NCBI GenBank assembly: GCA_002358905.1
Contig: DEPT01000035.1
Span: 1 to 16,458 of the forward strand
Direction: 5' to 3'
DNA length: 16,458 nucleotides
DNA from: Akkermansiaceae bacterium UBA3385
Lineage (GTDB): Bacteria; Verrucomicrobiota; Verrucomicrobiia; Verrucomicrobiales; Akkermansiaceae
Shown: piece after piece, positions 6,766 to 14,219 of the stretch
How the letters are laid out: each line of letters begins with the position of its first letter
How positions within the stretch are numbered: position 1 is the first letter of the stretch
Made by a program: the position numbers and the translations under genes
The notes under the pieces: model-generated
The model's input: only the letters and a program-made list of their open reading frames with translations
Database searches by the model: none
What the model was told of the DNA's origin: nothing

Positions 6766-6854
6766 ATCAAAACAGGCATTAACCGCCACTCAAAGCTTCG
6801 CGCGCACGCGCGCGATACCTCATTTGCGTCATTATTTTATCAAAAACAGGCATT
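6766..6854 (+). repeat. Direct repeat pair ATCAAAA(A)CAGGCATT
   Basis: Copies at 6766-6780 (15 bases) and 6839-6854 (16 bases, one extra A) have starts 73 bases apart. They lie upstream of the predicted promoter of the 3D-domain gene and could be regulator sites or a duplication relic. Confidence 0.5.
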
Positions 6855-6904
6855 TGACATCGATAAGCCTTGACACCCACACCCCTTACCGACAGATAAA
6901 AAAC

Positions 6905-6934
6905 TTGCCAAAGCCCCCCTGTTCGTGATAGTAT
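6905..6934 (+). promoter_or_regulatory. Predicted promoter of the 3D-domain protein gene
   Basis: TTGCCA (6905-6910) and TAGTAT (6929-6934) are 18 bases apart, giving a transcription start near 6941 and a leader of about 61 bases to the ATG at 7002. An upstream TTGACA (6870-6875) with GATAAA 19 bases downstream is a weaker alternative. Confidence 0.5.
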
Positions 6935-7001
6935 CCCCCCACGCCGTGCCCATCCGTTCGGCGTGCACACAGAGTCACCTATCACCTTCACTACAAATTT
7001 C

Positions 7002-7637
7002 ATGAAAAACATCTTCAACAAGGCACTCATGCTGGCCGCTCTGACTTTGGCGGCACTCGCCGGAATGCCGGAGGCACAGGCGGCCGCCTACAACCCGGAC
7101 GCCACCAGCCGCGGATTCGTCTCCCCGGCACCGCCCCGCCGCTCCGCCATGCCGGATCGCCGCCTCCCCAACCTCGGGCGAGACAAACACTCCTTCCCTT
7201 TCTATCATCCGCGTCAGCTCAACCGCGTAGTGCGCACCACAGCCTACACGCACTCTGAGAGTGATCACGTAGGCTACGGTCCCAAGAATGCCATCGGCAC
7301 CTACCTCAAGTACGGCAATCGCGTGCGCAGCGCCGCAGCAGACTGGTCCGTGTACCCGCTGGGTACCAAGTTCAAGATTAAGGGCCAGCCCTACATCTAT
7401 GTAGTGGACGACTACGGCAGTGCCCTCGTCGGCACCGCCACTATTGATATCTACCAGCCCAGCAAGGCTCTCATGCGCCAGTGGGGCCGCCGCGTGGTCG
7501 AAATCGAAGTCATCGAATGGGGCTCCTCCCGTCTCAGCATGGAGAAACTCTCTGACCGCCGTGGCTACAAGCACTGCCGCCAGATGTACGCAGCCCTCCA
7601 GGAACAAAGCCGCCACCGCAACACTGCGAAGCGCTAA
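7002..7637 (+). CDS. Secreted 3D (Asp-Asp-Asp) domain protein, probable cell-wall-active enzyme
   Basis: A 211-residue protein with an N-terminal signal peptide (MKNIFNKALMLAALTLAALA, likely cut after the AQA near residue 27). The ATG at 7002 is preferred over an in-frame GTG at 6963 because it starts the signal peptide directly. Residues 28-75 are a Pro/Arg-rich linker. Residues about 76-164 form a 3D domain, a double-psi beta-barrel found in MltA-type lytic transglycosylases and in Sps/YuiC-type proteins: RTTAYTHSESDHVGYG, NAIGTYLKYG, AAADWSVYPLGTKFKI, VVDDYGSALVGT and TIDIYQ. The three aspartates expected are Asp114, Asp136 or 137, and Asp149. It probably acts on peptidoglycan outside the inner membrane; the reaction is inferred from the family. 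The C-terminal 47 residues are basic and unassigned. A strong shared terminator follows. Confidence 0.85.
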   Translation: MKNIFNKALMLAALTLAALAGMPEAQAAAYNPDATSRGFVSPAPPRRSAMPDRRLPNLGRDKHSFPFYHPRQLNRVVRTTAYTHSESDHVGYGPKNAIGTYLKYGNRVRSAAADWSVYPLGTKFKIKGQPYIYVVDDYGSALVGTATIDIYQPSKALMRQWGRRVVEIEVIEWGSSRLSMEKLSDRRGYKHCRQMYAALQEQSRHRNTAKR

Positions 7638-7672
7638 GTTCTCCCACCGGCAATACAGCCATCACCCCTTTC

Positions 7673-7703
7673 AAAAAATGCCCGCAGCTGCGGGCATTTT
7701 TTT
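7673..7703. terminator. Bidirectional terminator between the 3D-domain gene and uvrA
   Basis: A 13-bp stem (7673-7685 with 7690-7702) has an AGCT loop and the core ATGCCCGC/GCGGGCAT. It is flanked by A6 on one side and T7 on the other, so it works as an intrinsic terminator on both strands. It sits between two convergent genes. Confidence 0.93.
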
Positions 7704-7764
7704 ACATAAGAAGCGTACGGGGTCACTTTGTGCCGCATGCTCAACTCCCTCTGCAGAGGAAGCT

Positions 7765-10700
7765 TCACCGTTCCAGCTCAGCCTTGATGAAAGGAGCGGT
7801 GGGAGATTTGGCGCGGGAGAGCTGGCGGACGGTGCCCTGGGCGACGATGTTGCCGCCGGCGGAGCCGGCGCCGGGGCCGAGGTCGATGATGTAGTCGGCT
7901 TCGCAGATGAGCTCAAGGTTATGTTCGATGACCACGACGGTGTTGCCCATTTCGACGAGACGTCGGAGTACCTGGACAAGCAGGCGCACATCGTGCGGGT
8001 GAAGGCCGATGGTGGGTTCCTCGATGATGTAGAGATCCTGCGGCAGGGCCTTACCCTTGCGGATGGCGTTGAGCGCGGCTCGGCGGCCCTTGATAAGCTC
8101 TGCCACCAGCTTGATGCGCTGGGCTTCGCCACCGCTCAGCGTGTTGCTGGCCTGCCCCAGGGTTAGATAACCCAAACCGGTATCACACAGCAGTCGCAGC
8201 GGGTCAGCCAGGCGGGGCTGGCTGGCGAAAAATTCTGCTGCTTCCTCCATGTCCATGTTGAGCACTTCGGCTATATTCTTGCCCTTATAGCGCACCTGGA
8301 GCGTGCGGGAGTTGTAGCGCGCGCCGCGACAAGTTTCACAGGGCACTGTGCAGGGTGGCAGGAAATCCATCTCCTGGCGCTGGTAGCCCGTGCCCTTACA
8401 GGCCTCGCAGTGGCCAGCGGCAGTGTTAAACGAGAAACGCCCCGCATCAAAGCCCAGTCGGCGGGCATCCGCACTCTGGGCGAAGAGCGAACGAATCTCG
8501 TTGAAAATGCCGATGTAGGTGGCTGGGGTACTGCGCGGGGTCTTGCCCAGCGGGCTCTGATCCACCTGGTACAGAGCGCGCACGGAGTCGAGCCCCCTGC
8601 TCTGTTTCCAGGCGGCACGTTCCTCGCGGGAGATGCTGCCGCCCAGCGCCTCGCGCACAGCGGGCCCGAGCGTCTCCGTGATGAGTGAGGTCTTGCCCGC
8701 GCCGCTGGGGCCAGTGACCACGGTGAAGCGGGCGCGGGGGATACGCAGCGTCACATCCTTCAGATTGTGCAGCCTGCAGCCCTCTATCTCCAGCCACTCA
8801 GCATCCTTCACTGGCAGATACTTGCCGCAGAAGGGGTGTTTCTCCCGGCTGAGCAGAGCCCGGCCCGTGACCGAATCCGGGTTGTGTTCCACCGCATCAA
8901 ACGAGCCCTGGGCCATAATCTGCCCCCCGTGAATTCCCGCAGCCGGACCGAGGTCGATGATATGGTCGGCGGCGCGCATAGTATCTTCATCATGCTCCAC
9001 CACCAGCAGGGTATTACCACGGTGCTTCAAATCCGCCAGAGTGCTGAGTAGGCGTTCATTATCCTGCGGATGCAGACCGATAGTCGGTTCGTCCAGCACA
9101 TAGAGTACACCGCGCAACTCCGAGCCCAGCTGAGCCGCCAGACGGATTCGCTGTGTCTCACCGCCGGAAAGGGTGGTAGCGGCGCGGTCCAGCGACAGGT
9201 AGCCCAGGCCCACGCGCTGCAGGAAACGCAGACGCGGCGCAATCTCAGCCATCACGTTGCGGGCAATCTCCGCTTCGCGACCCTCGAACTTCCAGGATTC
9301 CACCACGGGCAGCGCATCATCTGCCGACAGGGCACCGACCTCGGCGATATTCCGCCCGAAGAGTGTGACCCCCATGGCAAAAGGATTCAGGCGCGTACCG
9401 TGGCACACCGGGCAGAGCACGCTTTCCTCCTCCTTGGCGGCAGCGCGTTCCACATCGCGGTCGTACTTCAGTTCCACCTCCAGCTGGCTGAGCTTCTCCT
9501 CCGGCTTGGCACCGGATTTCACCTTGCCCACGCGTCCGTGGCCCATGCAGTGCGGACACCATCCGCGCGGCGAGTTGAACGAGAAGGTCGAGGGCTCCGG
9601 TTCGGTAAAGGATTCACCGCACTGCGGGCAGGTCAGGCGCGTGCCGATGAGCTGGTCTGCGTCCCCCTTGAGCAGGCGGATGAAGCCATCGCCCATCTCC
9701 AGTGCGCGGGAAACAGTCTCCATAATCCCGGCGTAGTCGACCTCCTGACCATTCACCGTGATGCGGTTACCCTGCACACTGATTTCCGCCAGCACCACAT
9801 CCACGTCGTGGTTCGAGTAGCGGTCCAGTGGAGTGAAGGCATCTGCTGCCACCAGCACGCCATCCGCCCGCAGATAGGGATACTTCTTCTTCACAGCCCA
9901 ACGGGCCAGGTCGGCATAGTGCCCCTTGCGGTTGCGCACCACGGGGGCGGCAATCATGAGACTGGCCGGGCGGGCGGCAATCTCCTGCTGCACAAGCGCC
10001 TGAATCTCCGCCGGGGAACGGCGGCCCACCGGCACACGGCACTTCGGGCAATGCGGCTGGCCCAGCTTGGCATACAGCAGACGCAAGAACTGCCACACCT
10101 CGGTCACCGTACCCACAGTGGACTTGCAGCCACCGCGCGAGCGGTTCTGTTCAATGGCCACCGTGGGCGGCAGACCGGTGAGGCGGTCAATATCCGGCGT
10201 TTCCATCTGCTCCGTGAACTGGCGTGCATAGGGGCTCATCACGTCCATGAACCTCTTCTGTCCCTCAGCAAAAATGATATCAAAGGCCAGCGTGCTCTTG
10301 CCGCTTCCGGAAAGTCCGGTCACCACAGTCATGGCATCGCGGGGGATGTCCACATCAATATTCTTCAGCTGGTGGTGGCGAGCCCCTCGCAGAGCAATCA
10401 CGCCATCCGGCACGCTGGAATCGTGGTCCTCCGCAGCCATGAGCGGCAGCGCATCGTACTCCATCTGCAGCGCCTCAGCCAGGAAATGCGAGGTAAAGCC
10501 CGCCCCGGTGGCGGCCACTTCCTCCGGCGTGCCCTGAGCCACCAGCAGACCGCCTCCGGTGCCGCCCTCCGGTCCAAGGTCGATGACATGGTCAGCGCAT
10601 TTGATGAGCTCCATATTGTGCTCAATGACCAGCAGCGTATTCCCCTGCTCCACCAGGCGGTCGAACACACGCAGCAGCACCTCCAAATCGCGGAAATGAA

Positions 10701-13281
10701 GACCAGTGCCGGGTTCATCCAGAATCAGCAAACGGCCCTTGCCCTGCTTCTCGCCCGTGAGCGAATCCACCAGAATGTGTGCCAGCTTCAGGCGCTGGTT
10801 CTCACCACCGGAAAGCGTATTGAGCGGCTGGCCCAGCCCCAGGTGTCCCAGCCCCACATCCACCAGCACCTGCAGCCGCGCCGCAATACGGCGGGCTCGG
10901 GCGTTCTTCTCGCGGGCAAAGAGCCGCTGCGCGTGGGCAATATCCAGCGCCAGCATTTCGGCCATGTTATAGCCCAGCAGGGTGATGGAGAGCGCCTGCT
11001 CCGTGTAGCGCGTGCCGTGGCACAGGGCGCAGGGCACAAAAATATCGGAAAGGAACTGCATTTCCACCTTTTCCTGTCCCAAACCAGAGCAGCGCGGGCA
11101 GCGACCATCGCCGCTGTTGAAGGAGAAGTAGCCGGGTTTCAGGCCGCGTGCCTGGGCGGCAGGCTCGGCCACAAAGAGCGCACGGATATCCTCAAACACG
11201 CCGATATACACCGCTGGGGTGCTGCGCGGGGTGCGCACAATGGGACTCTGGTCCACCAGCACCACTTCCTCCACGGCATCCAGCCCGGAAATGCGGCGCA
11301 CCTGCACCTCGTCCTCGTCGTCCAGCTCCTCCGGATGCACCGAACCGAACAGCACCTGACAGGCCAGCGTGCTCTTGCCGCTGCCGGAAACACCCGTCAG
11401 GCAGTTGTACACGCCCAGCGGAATATCCACCGAGAAATCATGCAGGTTGTGGCACTCTGCCCCCTCGATGCGAATGCAGCCCTTCCCCTTGCGGCGGTGC
11501 GGCGGCACGGGAATGCAACGGCTGCCGCTGAGGAACTGGCCCGTGAGGGAATCGGTCTTGCGCAGAATACCTGCGGGCTCGCCGGCATACACCAGCTCAC
11601 CACCAGCAGCACCACTGCCCGGCCCCATATCCACCAGGTAATCGGCGGCGCGCATCACAGCTTCCTCGTGTTCCACCACCACGAGCGTGTTGCCGCGGTG
11701 CGCCAGGCGGCGCATGGCTGCAATAAGCCGGGCCGTATCGCGGGCATGCAGACCCACCGTGGGTTCATCCAGCACAAACAGAGTCTCGGTCAGCGCAGCA
11801 CCCAGACAAGTGGTAAGGCTCACGCGCTCAATCTCGCCGCCGGAAAGCGAGCGGGTGAGTCGGCTGGCGGAAATATAGCCCAGCCCCACCTCACAGAGAT
11901 AGGCCACACGACTGCGGAACTCTTTCACAGCCTGCTCCAGCGAGCGGTCCTCCCCGGTGTGCCCCAGCACATGCTCATCCAGCCAGGGCAGCAGTTCATC
12001 CATAGGCAGTGCCTGCACCTGCGGCACCGTGAGCCCGCCGATGGTGAAAGCCAGCGCCTCCGGACGCAGACGGCCGCCGTTGCATTCCGGACACACGCTG
12101 TACACGCGGTAGAAGGAAAGGAACACACGCACGCTCATCTTGTGCGCATGCTTCTCCATGTCATCGAAAATCCCCTTGTAGCCGTACCACAGACCGCGGT
12201 CCCAGGCCTCCCAGGGGTCCATATCGCCCGCCTCACCGTAAAACACCCAGTCCTTTTCCTGCTGGCTGAGCTCATTCCACGGCACATCCATGCGCACAGA
12301 GGGGCGGCGCTTGTTGGCCTTCACCAAATCCTTGTAGCAGGCGGAAAGCGTGGCAGAGGAAAGCATTTTCAGCGCACCATCGGCAATGGATTTATCGGGG
12401 ATGATGCCCTTGTTGTAATCGTAGGTGATACTGCGTCCATAGCCCTTGCACGCAGGACATGCACCCAGCGGAGAATTACCGCTGAACAGACCGGGACGAG
12501 GCTCCTGCAGCGGATACCAGTCGCTGCGGAACTCGCGGGGCTCCTGCCAGCTGCCATCCGCTGCGGCAAGAGAAACCTGCGCCACATCCTGCCCCAGATG
12601 CAGAGCCGTTTCCAGCGCTTCCATGAGACGCGCGCGGGAATCGGGCACCAGTTTCACGCGGTCCTGCACCACCAGCCAGCGCTCCATGCCCAGGGCGGCC
12701 TCCGAGGCCTCCGAAAGACGCAGCACACTGCCCCCCGCCAGCACGCGCAGGTAGCCCTGCGCCTCCAGCGCCTGCACCATTTCCTCGAAACTGCCCACGG
12801 GACGCACGGCAAAGCACACCAGGGCCGATTCCCCGTGATACGCGGCAATCAATTCATCGGCCACACCCTGCGGAGTGGCGGGTCGCACCACATTACCCGC
12901 GGCATCGCGCCCCACAGCCAGGCGGGAGAAAATGAGCTTCAGGTACTCATTCATCCCCGTCATGGTGCCCACGGTGGAGCGGGAATTCTTCACGCTGTTG
13001 CGCTGGCCCAGGGCAATGGCGGGCGGCACGTTCTCCACCGCCTCCACATTCGGGCGGTCCATGCGATCCATAAACTGGCGCACATAGGGAGAAAAGGTTT
13101 CCACATAGCGCCGCTGGCCTTCGGCATACAAAGTGCTCATCGCCAGCGAGGTCTTGCCGCTGCCGCTCGGGCCTGTCACCACCGTGATACCACCCAGCGG
13201 AATATCCACATCCACCCCTTTCAGGTTGTGCTCCTTCGCACCCCGAATGTGAATCTCCTTGTCCTCTCCGCGCGCTTTCAT
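7765..13281 (-). CDS. uvrA: Double-length excinuclease ABC subunit A (tandem UvrA fusion)
   Basis: UvrA is the damage-sensing ATPase of bacterial nucleotide excision repair; it loads UvrB on DNA. Usual length is about 940 residues; this one is 1838 and contains two UvrA units (about 1-940 and 961-1838). Four ABC ATPase modules are visible. Walker A motifs lie at 37-44, 630-638, 989-997 and 1524-1531; LSGGE signatures at 479, 823, 1371 and 1715; Walker B/DEP near 505, 855, 1397 and 1754. Zinc finger II (CxxC-19-CxxC) is intact in both units (728/751 and 1625/1648). Zinc finger I is complete only in the second unit (1218/1242); the first keeps only CPAC (275). The insertion domain is about 118 residues in the first unit but about 44 in the second. 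The fourth Walker B reads IIEEPT rather than ILDEPT. Double UvrAs are known from Chlamydia. The predicted promoter makes it leaderless; no Shine-Dalgarno motif is present. Confidence 0.96.
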   Translation of the reverse strand: MKARGEDKEIHIRGAKEHNLKGVDVDIPLGGITVVTGPSGSGKTSLAMSTLYAEGQRRYVETFSPYVRQFMDRMDRPNVEAVENVPPAIALGQRNSVKNSRSTVGTMTGMNEYLKLIFSRLAVGRDAAGNVVRPATPQGVADELIAAYHGESALVCFAVRPVGSFEEMVQALEAQGYLRVLAGGSVLRLSEASEAALGMERWLVVQDRVKLVPDSRARLMEALETALHLGQDVAQVSLAAADGSWQEPREFRSDWYPLQEPRPGLFSGNSPLGACPACKGYGRSITYDYNKGIIPDKSIADGALKMLSSATLSACYKDLVKANKRRPSVRMDVPWNELSQQEKDWVFYGEAGDMDPWEAWDRGLWYGYKGIFDDMEKHAHKMSVRVFLSFYRVYSVCPECNGGRLRPEALAFTIGGLTVPQVQALPMDELLPWLDEHVLGHTGEDRSLEQAVKEFRSRVAYLCEVGLGYISASRLTRSLSGGEIERVSLTTCLGAALTETLFVLDEPTVGLHARDTARLIAAMRRLAHRGNTLVVVEHEEAVMRAADYLVDMGPGSGAAGGELVYAGEPAGILRKTDSLTGQFLSGSRCIPVPPHRRKGKGCIRIEGAECHNLHDFSVDIPLGVYNCLTGVSGSGKSTLACQVLFGSVHPEELDDEDEVQVRRISGLDAVEEVVLVDQSPIVRTPRSTPAVYIGVFEDIRALFVAEPAAQARGLKPGYFSFNSGDGRCPRCSGLGQEKVEMQFLSDIFVPCALCHGTRYTEQALSITLLGYNMAEMLALDIAHAQRLFAREKNARARRIAARLQVLVDVGLGHLGLGQPLNTLSGGENQRLKLAHILVDSLTGEKQGKGRLLILDEPGTGLHFRDLEVLLRVFDRLVEQGNTLLVIEHNMELIKCADHVIDLGPEGGTGGGLLVAQGTPEEVAATGAGFTSHFLAEALQMEYDALPLMAAEDHDSSVPDGVIALRGARHHQLKNIDVDIPRDAMTVVTGLSGSGKSTLAFDIIFAEGQKRFMDVMSPYARQFTEQMETPDIDRLTGLPPTVAIEQNRSRGGCKSTVGTVTEVWQFLRLLYAKLGQPHCPKCRVPVGRRSPAEIQALVQQEIAARPASLMIAAPVVRNRKGHYADLARWAVKKKYPYLRADGVLVAADAFTPLDRYSNHDVDVVLAEISVQGNRITVNGQEVDYAGIMETVSRALEMGDGFIRLLKGDADQLIGTRLTCPQCGESFTEPEPSTFSFNSPRGWCPHCMGHGRVGKVKSGAKPEEKLSQLEVELKYDRDVERAAAKEEESVLCPVCHGTRLNPFAMGVTLFGRNIAEVGALSADDALPVVESWKFEGREAEIARNVMAEIAPRLRFLQRVGLGYLSLDRAATTLSGGETQRIRLAAQLGSELRGVLYVLDEPTIGLHPQDNERLLSTLADLKHRGNTLLVVEHDEDTMRAADHIIDLGPAAGIHGGQIMAQGSFDAVEHNPDSVTGRALLSREKHPFCGKYLPVKDAEWLEIEGCRLHNLKDVTLRIPRARFTVVTGPSGAGKTSLITETLGPAVREALGGSISREERAAWKQSRGLDSVRALYQVDQSPLGKTPRSTPATYIGIFNEIRSLFAQSADARRLGFDAGRFSFNTAAGHCEACKGTGYQRQEMDFLPPCTVPCETCRGARYNSRTLQVRYKGKNIAEVLNMDMEEAAEFFASQPRLADPLRLLCDTGLGYLTLGQASNTLSGGEAQRIKLVAELIKGRRAALNAIRKGKALPQDLYIIEEPTIGLHPHDVRLLVQVLRRLVEMGNTVVVIEHNLELICEADYIIDLGPGAGSAGGNIVAQGTVRQLSRAKSPTAPFIKAELER

Positions 13282-13287
13282 GGAATT

Positions 13288-13316
13288 ATTCTAAACTAGA
13301 ACTCCGCCCGACACAA
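13288..13316 (-). promoter_or_regulatory. Predicted leaderless promoter of uvrA
   Basis: On the minus strand TTGTGT (13316-13311) and TAGAAT (13293-13288) are 17 bases apart. Only six bases separate the -10 box from the uvrA ATG, so the usual start distance puts +1 on or next to the A of ATG. Confidence 0.55.
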
Positions 13317-13349
13317 GCCGAAAGTGTGTCCTGATACAGAAATAAAACA

Positions 13350-13378
13350 TTGTCAGAACGGCAGGGAAATGGCATAAT
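13350..13378 (+). promoter_or_regulatory. Predicted leaderless promoter of the ankyrin-like gene
   Basis: TTGTCA (13350-13355) and CATAAT (13373-13378) are 17 bases apart. The ATG at 13385 follows six bases after the -10 box, the same geometry as the divergent uvrA promoter 34 bases away. Confidence 0.55.
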
Positions 13379-13384
13379 GCGCCT

Positions 13385-14152
13385 ATGTTCTGTTCGGTGG
13401 GAGCAAGCGAATTCATCAGGCGCTGGGGCGGTGGTCTCGATGCTCTGGATGATAGTGGCTGCAATCTGGTAACCCGGCTGGCAGGATATGGACGCAGCAA
13501 GGGTGACCTGGTCAGTCTGGAAAGCGCCATACGCCACGGGTATAAAGCAGATGTGGAGGGCGATGTATGGCAGAGCGCACTGCACGAGGCAGTGGACATG
13601 CACCACTGGGCAGCGGTGGATGTGCTGCTGCGTTTTCCGATTTCGCGGGAACATGTGCTGATGGCGCTGTGCACCCTGCTCTCGCATGCCGAGCCGCTCG
13701 CCGAAACGAAACACGGAGCCAGGGATGAATACCGATACGGCCTGATTCTCTTTCAACGGCTCAATGGTGCCACACAGGAGGAATGCCGGCGGCTGCTCTG
13801 CGCGGCATTCAACGGCTCTGCCCTGGCCTGGTTCATACCCCTCATGAGCATGGGCGTGCAGCTTCCGCCGCAGGAGAAATGGGATGCCCGCACAGATGAT
13901 TTGTGGTGGTACAACGACTGTGCAGATCCGGAGGAAAAAGGCCTCTTCACCCAGCTGATGCGCCGATTCTTCCTCGAGCGTCTGCCGCAGCTTGTTGAAC
14001 AACACGGCCACCGTTTCCCGGATTTCGAAATACGCGGCGAGCGCCTCTACTTCACCGGGAATCCCGCCGCCAGGCTCCCCCTTCTCTGCACCCGCCGCAG
14101 CCGCGAGCGAATGAAGGACATTGAGCGTGCCTCGCTACTGTTTGCTCATTAA
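13385..14152 (+). CDS. Divergent ankyrin-repeat-like protein, function unknown
   Basis: A 255-residue soluble protein without signal peptide or membrane segment. The front resembles degenerate ankyrin repeats: LDALDDSGCNLVTRLA (18-33), LVSLESAIRHGYKADVEGD (42-60) and SALHEAVDMHHWAAVDVLLRF (64-84), with the TALHxA-type turn and the LLL-like second helix. The rest (about 95-255) is helical-looking, rich in Arg, Leu and Trp, and is not clearly repeated; I do not recognise it. Ankyrin repeats usually bind other proteins; no partner can be named. The start is supported by a promoter whose -10 box lies six bases ahead. It is divergent from uvrA with a 103-base spacer. The ankyrin remnant at 6425-6653 shows that this genome carries more than one such gene. 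Confidence 0.65.
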   Translation: MFCSVGASEFIRRWGGGLDALDDSGCNLVTRLAGYGRSKGDLVSLESAIRHGYKADVEGDVWQSALHEAVDMHHWAAVDVLLRFPISREHVLMALCTLLSHAEPLAETKHGARDEYRYGLILFQRLNGATQEECRRLLCAAFNGSALAWFIPLMSMGVQLPPQEKWDARTDDLWWYNDCADPEEKGLFTQLMRRFFLERLPQLVEQHGHRFPDFEIRGERLYFTGNPAARLPLLCTRRSRERMKDIERASLLFAH

Positions 14153-14189
14153 ATTCATTCGTCCTCGATTTTATTCGAAGCCCTGCTAA

Positions 14190-14207
14190 ATCCCGGATTA
14201 CCGGGAT
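14190..14207 (-). terminator. Weak hairpin between convergent genes
   Basis: A 7-bp stem ATCCCGG (14190-14196) pairs with CCGGGAT (14201-14207) around ATTA. On the minus strand it is followed by TTTAGC, a poor T tail; on the plus strand there is none. It lies between the convergent ankyrin-like and YcxB-like genes and may end transcription of either. Confidence 0.4.
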
Positions 14208-14219
14208 ACCTGAACGCCG

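Larger units (their letters stand above)
6654..7001. other. Non-coding spacer upstream of the 3D-domain gene, with repeats
   Basis: I see no gene in these 348 bases. Contents in order: an inverted repeat GTGTGACA (6671-6678)/TGTCACAC (6698-6705); an AT-rich stretch (6725-6760); a direct repeat ATCAAAA(A)CAGGCATT at 6766-6780 and 6839-6854; alternating CG near 6799-6814; two TTGACA hexamers (6854-6859, 6870-6875); then a promoter at 6905-6934. The first 17 bases after the pseudogene have no feature. Confidence 0.6.

Noticed and set aside
6799..6814. Alternating CG stretch as Z-DNA or an attachment site
   Set aside because: Too short and without flanking duplicate or integrase gene to support either.
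6963..7001. Upstream GTG start for the 3D-domain protein
   Set aside because: It would place 13 polar residues before a clean signal peptide that starts at the ATG at 7002.
6779..7616. Minus-strand frames over the 3D-domain gene and its spacer
   Set aside because: No motif; the plus strand has a signal peptide and a 3D domain with its three aspartates.
9070..13299. Plus-strand open frame of 1409 codons opposite uvrA
   Set aside because: It runs antisense to the conserved UvrA motifs, has a His/Gln/Arg-rich composition typical of a reverse-frame shadow in GC-rich DNA, and shows no domain.
13321..13384. LexA-type operator (CTGTAT...) between uvrA and the ankyrin-like gene
   Set aside because: Only one half-site CTGTATC is visible on the minus strand, with no matching second half at the proper distance.
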